64,000 bases of DNA from Oscheius onirici (taxonomy: Eukaryota; Nematoda; Chromadorea; Rhabditida; Rhabditidae): positions 8,990,001 through 9,054,000 of the forward strand of contig OW051473.1 of the NCBI GenBank assembly GCA_932521025.1, read 5' to 3'. The notes under the pieces were generated by a model. That model was not told the origin of the DNA and searched no databases. It was given only the letters and a program-made list of their open reading frames with translations. Position 1 is the stretch's first letter. Each line of letters opens with the position of its first letter. Shown here piece by piece: positions 55,290-64,000 of this stretch. Position numbers and translations under genes: made by a program.

Positions 55290-56960
55290 AATGGCGTAGG
55301 AGCTGTGGATCATTAGGTTCGAGAGAGAGAGAGAAAGAGGTCATGGCATTTGAGTGATGCTTGAACTGCTGGGGAGCACTTCCGCTTAATCTCTTAGCAA
55401 AAACCGTTTCGAGAAGAGATTACGATAATGAGGCCTGGGAAGTCGTGAAAAATTTCATGGTGGCACTCTTCTGCGAAGAAGCAATCTGGCCCGGATATGG
55501 TATGGAATGTGAGTGAGATGTCTAATGAAAAGGCAGTGTGACACGTGAGAGGACACACAATTTAATCAAGACATAAACTGAGAGAGCACTCTTAAGATGG
55601 GGACCATCACCCTACGCTGCTCCACCAGAGCATCAGAAAACTATGGATTTGAGACGGCGGAAATTTATTCTGACACCTCCGCCATAAATGGGTAGGGAGG
55701 AATAGAGCAGAAGGTTTCTTATGAGAAGCAGGTCGAAGGATTTATTTTGGGCGTAATCCTTGGGTGGAAGCCTGGAAACACATGTTTTGTCGAATTGTAT
55801 TCACCAAATTGGCTCCGATCATTGTTTCGCTACGTAACAAACAAGGCTTTCCTTTTGATTGCACAAAGACAATTAACAAAAGACTTTGCTGCAATACCTT
55901 TGTATTTCCTTGAGCGATATGTTGCAGAAACAACGACTCATGTTCATAAGTATAATTCCAAATGTTGACAGAATAGTCAAGGTGGTCTTAACAGCTTGTG
56001 CTTAACAGTGCATTAAATTTTTTATGTAAATCAAACGTATTAAAAGATAAAAACTGATGTTTACTTGCAAAATTCAAAAAGACTTGTACATGGTACTATT
56101 TTGAGTTAGAGATTACTACAGTTATTAACGGCTCTCAGTTTGTTCGAGAAAAGCCAAGTTGAATTTTTTTTTCTCAGGTGCGGTAAATACGATTTTCCGT
56201 ACCCATCTTTATCTCGTGTAAAAACACGTACTTCCCAATGAAGCTTGCCTGAGGTTTGAGCTTCAACTAATTATCAAAATGGGTTTCCTAGCTGTCAGAA
56301 GACTAATTTTTACTGCTATGTTAGTAACCAACGGTATCTTATTACTACTATAGGAACACACATAAGAAATGCCGATTAAAATACGGATGTACAGATCTAA
56401 CAAAGCTAGGCAGTAAACGACTTGTTGCATGTTGCCAGATTTGAAAAAAAATCCACGAAGTCAAGCTTCCTAATATCATTTCCGAATTGAATTGTTTTAA
56501 CTTTTCACTCGAGATGTGGTCATTTCACTGAATCAGATTTCAGATCATATTATATTTGATGACAAGTGAAATTGGGACGCGACTTATCCCGAACACGGAA
56601 GCCGCGTCATTATGCAAATAATCGAAAAGCGGCAAAGATCCCGTATTGATGCTTATCGCATCTCATCGTCAAAATCAAAACAAAATGAAACACGTTTCGA
56701 CTTTGTTATTCAGATGCGCCCCGTGCACCCAAGATATCCTCAGGTTTTTCAATGAAACAGGTTCGACATATATCCGCACTTTGGACTCTTGTACCTTTTC
56801 TCATCCTCTCCGCAACATGATGACATAGCGAAAAGTACCCATCTAGGACCTTCTGGCTCATTCTGGACCCGCGCAAAGATCGAAAATAAGCGGTGTCCAA
56901 GAGACTAATTAACCATGCGTACAGAGCGACCCTCTAGACTGTTCTAGCCACGCCCCCACA
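55290..56960. other. Intergenic region
   Basis: (GA)n tract at 55322-55337; otherwise AT-rich sequence with overlapping chance frames near 55742-55968 on both strands. No gene supported. Confidence 0.35.
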
Positions 56961-56966
56961 TTAGCC

Positions 56967-56972
56967 TATAAA
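56967..56972 (+). promoter_or_regulatory. TATA box of the C-type lectin gene
   Basis: TATAAA 34-39 nt upstream of the ATG at 57006. A cag at 56988-56990 could alternatively be a leader acceptor. Confidence 0.5.
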
Positions 56973-57005
56973 TTGCCCGGTCTGTCTCAGTGGAACATTT
57001 CCACC

Positions 57006-57620
57006 ATGAGCTTCTTCTACATCTTTGCCCTGGCTCTCGTCGTCATCACCTCTTCCAAGCCGGCACGAGACGGCGCTGCTTCCATGAGTCTCTGCGAGGA
57101 TGGTTGGACCCGCTACGAAGAATCTTGCTACTACATTGAACGTGAGGAGAAGATGCCCTTCCGTCAGGCTGAACAACGCTGTCACGACAAGGATGCCTCG
57201 CTCTTCGTTGCCAACAGCATTGGAGAATACGTGAGTCTGTTTAGGAGAACTTAATAAGGTCAATTTCTAGAAGACCATCGCCTTGAGCGCTCCTCTGAAC
57301 TACTGGGCCTGGATCGGACTCTATAAGGAATCCGAGGATGCTCCGGCCGTCTGGGAATCCAAGGACAGCATGAACTTCATGGATCTGTAAGTTCTAGTCG
57401 GCTTCCGATTCAAAAAGGAGAATTTTTCAGTAACTGGCTCTCTACCCCTTACGGAAACGCTGTCAATGGATGGACCACCGCCTCTCAGTGCGCTGCCCAC
57501 TGGAACCCCTCGGTTGAAGTCGGAAAGTACACCTTCTGGTACCCTTGCAACTACAGCTACTATTTTATCTGCGAACGTAACTCGACTGCCATCGCCTCCA
57601 ACTCTGGAATCAATTTCTAG
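57006..57620 (+). CDS. Secreted C-type lectin, single domain
   Basis: Three exons (57006-57230, 57271-57386, 57431-57620) give 176 residues. Signal peptide MSFFYIFALALVVITSS. The C-type lectin domain runs from LCEDGWTRYEESCYY through AEQRCHDKDASLF, YWAWIGLYKESEDAPAVWESKD, TTASQCAAHWNP to YYFICER. Cysteine spacing is standard. The calcium-site motifs (EPN/QPD, WND) are absent, so carbohydrate binding may be non-classical. Nematode proteins of this kind are usually intestinal and infection-responsive; that is inference. AATAAA at 57681-57686. Confidence 0.9.
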
Positions 57621-57639
57621 TATGATCTTTACCTGCTGT

Positions 57640-58390
57640 CATAACTAAGTCTCAATTTCTTCTCAGGTTACAAACGGTTCAATAAACACGTCATTACTAA
57701 GCTCTTGGTGGTTTTTTGGGTTTGGGGATAGCAATGCGCCTCTCACTGAAAAGCACAAACGCTAAAAACTGAAAATCTAGCGTCTGGTGTTCTTGAACAA
57801 AGGGGCATCTCGATCTGAGCCTTTTCCTTCTAGGAAACCTTTTGACTTCTTCGTACTCAGCGGTGTTTATTCGGTTTACCGTAAAAGTTCACTTTACCGT
57901 AACAAAGGTCGAAATGAGGTGAACAGTTGACAAAAATGTTTGTGGGACTCAAAAGTTGCTCGACACAGCGACACATATTGCCAATCGGGACTGCAGTTAA
58001 TCCTTGTATCTTAAGCTTTTTCGTCTGGCAATTATTTTAACAAAACGATGCCTATGCTAGTAAACTGGAACTTGAGATACCAGAAAAAGACATCCTGATC
58101 TGTAGATTCTTCAAACATAAACGTCTTAACATTGACTCCATCTCTAGTTTGCACTCTGACACTTTTCTCTGGGTGATCTTTGTATATGAAGACTGACCCA
58201 TCTCATTATGGGTGCACAATAGGTACAAAAGACGAACCTCACGTCATGTGACCGGCTCAATGAGCGGTCAAGGTGACCGAATGCACCTATAAACAACGTT
58301 ATGTGTACCCAAAAACGCATGTCATTGATATTCTGGATTCTTTCGAGGAGAATATGCATCATTTTATTCTTCTTACAAGAACAGATTTCT
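57640..58390. other. Intergenic region
   Basis: Holds the 3' flank of the lectin gene and the 3' UTR of the BBS8 gene. No further gene seen. Confidence 0.4.
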
Positions 58391-58393
58391 TTA

Positions 58394-60954
58394 TTAGGTT
58401 CCTTTGAAGAGATGGTCGACCTGCTTTTTAAGAACAAGTGTAGGTTCGTGTTCGGGGAAAATTTTCCAAGCAAGGTATACATTTTTCCTGGCTTCCATCG
58501 GCTGACCCATCTGAAAACATGAATTTGTATGTTTTTGGCATCAAGAAAATTATTGAAGACGGAAACTTACATCAAGAGATAGAAGTGCCAGATTGAAATA
58601 CGATTCGAATAAATGAGGAGCTTTGGCAATGGCACTGTGGTAAAGTGATTTCGCCTGGTCAAGTTTACCTAAATTTAATTTATAAGGAATAGAGGAAAAA
58701 ATCCCTTCTCGCTGACGAATAACCCCAAGATTGGTCAAGCTTTCTCCATGTTGAGGGTCTCTAGAAATTGCCAACGTAAAACATCTTGTAGCCATTTTCT
58801 CATCTCCAGCTTCCTAATTTTCCCATTTCAATAACAAAACAATTCTTTACCATCATGATATGTCCAACATCATACCAAATATCTGCTGCCACTGTGTCAG
58901 TTGCATTGCCTAGCGATCTTTGGATCGAATTTAGAGCAAAATCGTACTGTTGACAAGCATAGCAGCAGAGTCCGATGTTCAGAAAGAGTTCAGAATTAGA
59001 GACACCCATCTGCATGATCCTTCTATATAGCATGAGGGCGACTTCGGGCTTGTCGCTGTAATAAAAGCCAGTGGCCAGACAAGCAATGGCCTCAATATTG
59101 TTGGATTGTTGAATGAGAATCTGCTTGTAAGTGTTAACAGATTCTTCCAGGTCGTTCATTTGCTTAAGATATACTTAAGATTTTAACTTGAAAAATGTTA
59201 CCTCATATATTCTGGCAGCTCCTGTGAGAAGAGTCACATCTTTTGGGAACTCTTTTAAAGCATTCTTAAAACGACTGACTGCTTGAAGAGATTGGTCCAT
59301 ACGACTGGCAATCTGATAAATTGTTAAGTTAACTTAAAAGTTCTTACTCTAGCCAAGAAAATATAAGTCTCAGGCATTTGCTGGGTGTCCAACGACCTCA
59401 GAAGCTCATTATAAGCCTGATTAAGTTGCCCGAGTCTCAAGTAGCATTTTGCCAGCTGATTCTTCCAGAACCAATCCTTTGATTCGGCCGCCTTATTCCC
59501 AAACATTGCAATCTGAAGGAATCAATCAACCGCAAACTGATCGCCTACCTGAACAGCGATTCGAACGTCACCTTCGTGGTGGAAAACATAATCGAACAGC
59601 TGGCAGTTAACAAGCGGGTCGGAGGCGTATTTTTCGAGGTTCAATCGGGCAAGATTGATGAACGGACCGTCGCCGGCGGCCATCATTGAGGCCTGAACAA
59701 AGTTCGAAGAAAACTGAAAATCGTACAGTTCCGAGTCTCAGCAGTCTTGCAGAGGAACTGCTCACAGCTCGAGCTGTTTTGGCTGTTCTGGCAGTTCTTA
59801 CAGCTTGTTCCATGGTACCCGGTCGAAGTGACGTGTTGGGACGGATAACTCCAGACAATGGACGACCAGATTGGGTTGTCGGTCTGACAAGGGAATGTTT
59901 TTAGTCAAATCCCGGATATTGGAACGAGCTTGGTACTATTCGAAAAATGATCCCCTGGAGCCATTTCAATGTTCAAAATACCAGTTTGGTCGCCCAAGCA
60001 AACTCCAAAATTCGAGTCGAAAACGTGTTTTTTGTCCCAAGTTATGTTCTGCAATGTTGTAAAGTATACGTTTTGCTACATTTTGTAGAACCTACAAAGG
60101 CTGTGAAAACACATCTTCAGTTAGAAACAAGGCTCCTTTCCGTCCCTATTTCTAGCGGCTCAACTGTTTCCGATTGAAGATGTGTTTTCACAGCTTTTGT
60201 ATGTTCTAAAAAATGTAGCAAAACGTATACTCTACAACACTGCAGAACATCATTTAGGACCAAAAACACGTTTTCGACGCGAATTTTGGAGTTTGCTTGG
60301 GCGACAAAACTGGTATTTTGAACATTGAAATGGCTCCAGGGGACAGAAGGAATCCATTCGACAGCTGAAAATCTGGGAAACAACATTATTTTTCGTGCTC
60401 TTTTGAATAGTACCAAGCTCGTTCCAATATCCAGGATTTGACTAAAAACATCCCTTGTGAGTCTTCTGTTAAAGCTTGACAATGTTCTCATACCTCAAAA
60501 TTGGATTGGCCCCTCTGGCCGTTGTCGTTGGCCTCTTGAAAGAGGTTCCCGGTCTCGCTGCAGTTGTAACCACATTCGTATCCAGAAATGATTCGGCTAT
60601 GCCAAGCTCCTCATTGTCAATCTCATCAACATAAGTTGCCTCGGTAAGACACATCATTTTCAGCGCCCAGGCAGCCTAAAAAACTAATCAGACTCTGATC
60701 TGTTCATTGAACAATCGTTCCCCTCACTTCCTTCTTTCCACAAAACTGTTACATAGAAGACATTCGGAGAACAGGTGGCAAGCAGGTACTCATTAATTGC
60801 GGCTTACCCGCGTTCAGAGAGAAGGACAAACAACACTTACTTGGTCCAGGGGGTTCTTTGCCAGAAGCCTCGTACATTCTTCTTCAGCTTCCTTGATCCG
60901 ATGGGTATTGTAATATCGCAGTGCGAGATAGAGTCCCTCAAATTTGGGAGCCAT
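58394..60954 (-). CDS. bbs-8: BBS8/TTC8, TPR subunit of the BBSome
   Basis: About ten exons. Start MAPKFEGLYLALRYYNTHRI. The N-terminal half has the BBS8 signature RPGTSFKRPTT, RPLSGVIRPNTSLRPGT, then LNLEKYASDPLVNCQLFDYVFHHEGDVRIA. A chain of TPR helices follows (DWFWKNQLAKCYLRLGQLNQAYNEL, IEAIACLATGFYYSDKPEVALMLYRR, SELFLNIGLCCYACQQYDFAL, GESLTNLGVIRQREG, HLFESYFNLALLS). It ends ...LKKQVDHLFKGT. TTC8 is a structural subunit of the BBSome, which carries membrane cargo in cilia; in nematodes it acts in sensory neurons. Exon 2 ends at 60494 and exon 3 starts at 59883, so intron 2 contains a 572-bp foldback element. AATAAA overlaps the region just after the stop. Confidence 0.92.
59887..60458. 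mobile_element. Foldback (long inverted-repeat) element
   Basis: Left arm 59887-60120 and right arm about 60173-60458 are inverted copies. Both begin acaaggga(a)tgtttttagtcaaatcc, pass ggatattggaacgagcttgg, ctggagccatttcaatgttc, and end tgtgaaaacacatcttca. A spacer of about 50 bp separates them. It has no coding capacity. It sits in intron 2 of the BBS8 gene and its left end abuts the acceptor ag of exon 3. Confidence 0.85.
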
Positions 60955-60959
60955 CGGAG

Positions 60960-61205
60960 AGCGTGGTGGAGATCTGGACAACGACTAGATGGGTCTCCAT
61001 GACAACGCGCGCTCTTTTTACCCAGAAGAAGCAAATTAACTGAGAATGTTTATTTAGCAGTATTCTACATTAGATAAGTGGGATATAAGGGGAAGAAGGG
61101 GAATATAACAACTATATAGTGTTGAGAACATGGCCGAGACACTTTATTATTCCGAAATAGTAGAGAATTCATTTATGACAATGAAGCGTGCATGAACAGG
61201 CTGCT
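60960..61205. other. Short spacer between BBS8 and UNC-87
   Basis: Promoter side of the BBS8 gene and 3' UTR of unc-87. No further feature recognised. Confidence 0.4.
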
Positions 61206-61210
61206 TGGAT

Positions 61211-63631
61211 TTACCACAGACGGCGCACGTACTCTCCGCGAACGTCACGGGGCGTTCCGAAAGAGGTCATTCCAGTCTGGTTGGCGTGCTCAGCCTCCTT
61301 CTGTCCGGACCAGAATGGCACGTCAGGTCGGCGAGCCATGTCAGCGGGCAGATCCTCGTGGGTGTCGTCAACAAAAGCGGTGTAGGTCATGCGAGGCATT
61401 CCGAAGCCAGTCTTTCCGGCCTGGGAATCCAGGAAGTTGACTCCCATCTGGTACGGGATCATACCCTAAAAGATTCATCTTAAGACATTTACTACTTTTA
61501 GTTTACCTGAGAGCGCTGTTCCTGAGCCTGGAGGGCGACGACGGTGTTGTTACGGAAGGCTCCGAACCCGGTCATACCAGCCTGGCAAGCTCCCTCCCTC
61601 CAGCCAGAAGTCTGGCGAGAGGTGGATCCTTCGTCATGGGGCATCTCACCACGGACCTCGTCCTTGTACCTAAACTCTTAGTTTGCATGCAAAGGAAAAA
61701 TAGACAGACTTGGTGATCTCACGACGAGGCATACCGAATCCGGTCATACCAGCCTGGTTGGCGAATCTGTTGGTTCCCATCTGGAGATGGATGAATCCTT
61801 GAGAGTCGCGGTCCTGGTCGTTGGTCTTGCGAACTGAACCGTAAAGTAATGTTTGTTAAAAAAACAGTCTTACCATCGACAATACGGGGCATACCCATTC
61901 CGGTCATACCGGCCTGAGAGGCCAACTTGTTGGTACCGGACTGGAGAGGGACGATTCCGTCGGTGGCACGGGCCTTCTCCTCGGGAACCTCAGATGCTCC
62001 TCCAGTTCCCTTGGTCTTGTAGTTGACATCACGGGGAGCTCCGAAGCCGGTCTGTCCCTTCTGAGAAGCAAATTTGTTGGTACCGGACTGGAGCCAGGTG
62101 GATCCCTTGAGCAGAGCAATCTTATTCTCATCGACCAGCTCAGCCAAGTTCTCAGACTTGATCTTGTCAATGACGTCACGGGGGACACCAAAGCCTGGAA
62201 ATTGTGTACTATGTACCAGTGATAAGTGGATTAAAAGCGGCCTTTGCCCTTTGGGAGAAAAACAGTGGCACGAAATTCCTCAAAAGGCTACAAAGGAAAC
62301 TATAGTCTCTCGCCACATGTCCATCAACACTTTTTTGAACAAACTAGACACAATTTGAACTACAGTATTCGCGAATATAGCAGCACTAAACTTAAACTGT
62401 ACTCGGCGTTAAAACAGTCCAGACCCCTTGTCGCAAAAAGTCTAGTGCCAGCTATTTTCGTACTTCGCCGCAAGACTGACGCCCTCGCACTAATCCTCAT
62501 ATCACAATTTTCGTGGAAATCGAAAAACGAAAAAGTCATCAGAGCGGACTTTGTTCTGCGGAGACAGAACGTACCGGTCATTCCCTTTTGGGAAGCATAC
62601 TTGTTGGATCCGGCCTGGATGGGGATAATTCCCTCGGAGCGCATCAGCTTGTTCTTGTCATGGATCTTGGACGGCTTTCCGCCGGAGTAAGCCTGCTGTC
62701 TATGTTTATGGTTGAGTTGGTTATAAAACTTTTCCTACTTGCGAAGGACAGAAATAGGAACAGATGGTGGTGGGGGAGCTCTGCCCGGAGTGGGAGACTT
62801 GATTCCCGGAGCAGGAGCAGCGGCACGAGTGACAGCCGGAGCCGGAGCTGGCTCTTCATCCTGAAAAATTCCATAATCCCTGTCTTAGGACACCAATTTC
62901 CCACTTGATTAACATGATCAAAGAGTTAGCTCTTGTGCGTTCTCTTACTCTCGGGCTGTCCCCTCTTTTACTCGTGGGCGTCTTCCCTCTACTCTCGCTC
63001 TCGCGTTGACGCAGCTGGGCAATGTTGTTACCCGCAGGCATTACAACACAAGCGGAGAGGGCGCTATCGGTTTAAAACGGAAAAGAAATGGATGCTCAGA
63101 GCCCGACAGCTTTCCGAGAGCGAGAATGACAGAACAGCCAGGAGAGAGTAAGAGAATGCAGTAAACGAGACATGAACGGAACAAAATCCCAGGCTTTCCC
63201 AAAAAGTTACAAAATTAAAGTGGGTTGAGAGTTAAGTAGTAGAGTGGGGTGGTTTGGTGGGGTACTTACCTCAGCCTCAGGCTCTTCAGCCTCTTCAGGA
63301 GCGGCCTAAATTGTTTTCCGCTTAAGGAGGATTGCTAATACTGATTCAAATTTTTGAAGGTTTGGTGTAAAGTTCCAAAATTTTGAATAAGCTTCAATGA
63401 AATTAAGCTTAGATGAACTGCTGGAACTCTTTCGAATGAGAAAAATTAAAGAGTGGCGGAGAAATGCAAAAAAGCTACAAGTTTTGAACAGCTTCCTGTG
63501 AGTACAAGTTTTTGAAAAAGAGACGGAAAAGGAAGGTGGACGACGAGTGGAATTACCTCTTCGGCCTCCTCGGCTTCGGGCTCTTCTACCTCCTCCTCCT
63601 CCTCGTACTGCTCGTCTTCAACGTCCGACAT
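61211..63631 (-). CDS. unc-87: UNC-87, calponin-like repeat actin-bundling protein
   Basis: Eight exons (63631-63557, 63305-63270, 62860-62739, 62699-62575, 62194-61874, 61833-61710, 61669-61507, 61465-61211) close to 406 residues. The N-terminus is acidic (MSDVEDEQYEEEEE), then a Pro/Ala-rich linker. Seven CLIK23 calponin-like repeats follow, such as NKYASQKGMTGFGVPRD, NKFASQKGQTGFGAPRD, NRFANQAGMTGFGMPR and, last, EHANQTGMTSFGTPRD, the number known for C. elegans UNC-87. The protein binds and bundles actin in body-wall muscle and protects it from severing. Only the short-isoform exons are visible. Fourth and fifth repeats are the most divergent (AGMTGMGMPR; REGACQAGMTGFG). Confidence 0.95.
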
Positions 63632-63632
63632 G

Positions 63633-63638
63633 CTGAAA
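63633..63638 (-). promoter_or_regulatory. Candidate spliced-leader acceptor of unc-87
   Basis: tttcag on the minus strand ends one base before the ATG at 63631, preceded by a short T-rich stretch. Confidence 0.4.
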
Positions 63639-63639
63639 C

Positions 63640-64000
63640 CTGCGATTGGGAATGAGTCTCGCTGTTCGAGGAGGTTCAAGCAAAGGGAGGAGTCACAAGA
63701 GGGAGGAGTCAAATCGAGTACGAACCAATGGCAGCCGCTCCGTCGCCCACCTACGTTATTTTTAACGGGTGCGCGGCGCGCCGGAAAAGCAATTTTTCGC
63801 GCAGAATGGCGTTGTCTGCCGCACGAGTAATGGCTGTGGCTCGTCTTTCACGCACAAAGTATATTGTAAAAGAGTGAGGGAAAAAACATGGCGAAAGATG
63901 AGAAGGAAGATCTCAAACAACACTTAACATATACCAATTTTCGTGAAATCAGCTCAAAATATAAGTTCTGAAAGAGAAATCGGTTACCAGAAAAGAAGCT
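63640..64000. other. Upstream flank of unc-87
   Basis: No gene recognised. The end of the window may hold muscle promoter elements or the edge of a neighbour. Confidence 0.3.

Noticed and set aside
55742-55968. Overlapping frames on both strands
   Set aside because: Mutual shadows with no domain or splice support.
62244-62690. 148-codon plus-strand frame opposite unc-87
   Set aside because: Antisense to an unc-87 exon and intron; no independent evidence.

Overview
The window is nuclear DNA of a nematode. Most genes are cut into short exons by 35-60 bp introns ending in tttcag or ttttag, and several starts lie 1-23 nt behind an acceptor-like tttcag, as expected where a spliced leader is added. 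The gene set is also nematode: striated-muscle troponin T, the seven-repeat calponin-like protein UNC-87, extended globins, Kunitz/lustrin-type secreted proteins, C-type lectins and F-box-like genes. Genus cannot be settled from the sequence.

Layout. 0-11 kb: troponin T (+), a Kunitz/lustrin secreted protein (-), a myristoylation-type globin (-), a small membrane protein (-), a Sniffer-like short-chain dehydrogenase (-) and a secreted beta/gamma-crystallin-like protein (-). 12-15 kb: a tRNA-Thr, a divergent histone H3/CENP-A-like gene joined to coiled-coil exons (-), and a Ty3/Gypsy integrase relic. 17-24 kb: an F-box-like gene (+), a mariner element with perfect 72-bp inverted repeats but a broken, intron-containing transposase, and a LAMP-type gene (+). 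26-27.4 kb: a head-to-head inverted duplication of a small gene. 27.8-38 kb: a PiT phosphate transporter, a C2 fragment, a second Kunitz/lustrin gene, a membrane carbonic-anhydrase-related protein whose last intron carries a TTAA-flanked MITE, a six-cysteine secreted protein and a basic nuclear-type protein (all -). 39-43 kb: a second globin and a mucin-like C-type lectin (-). 45.9-53.6 kb: a small acidic protein with a destruction box (+), a CYP4-type P450 (+) convergent at 3 bp with an EF-hand gene (-), DRAP1/NC2-alpha with an AT-hook (-) and a HAD phosphatase-like protein (-). 54.5-64 kb: a small membrane protein (-), a C-type lectin (+), BBS8/TTC8 (-) with a 570-bp foldback element in an intron, and UNC-87 (-).

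The genes do not form one pathway. They are a typical euchromatic mix: muscle thin-filament proteins at both ends, secreted defence or cuticle-type proteins, and transcription, cilium and transport genes. Accessory DNA is mostly in introns: tRNA-derived sequences, a MITE, a foldback element, and mariner and Gypsy relics. Exon joins below were read by hand from splice consensus plus reading phase. Where the phases close over the whole gene, confidence is high; unresolved joins are stated.
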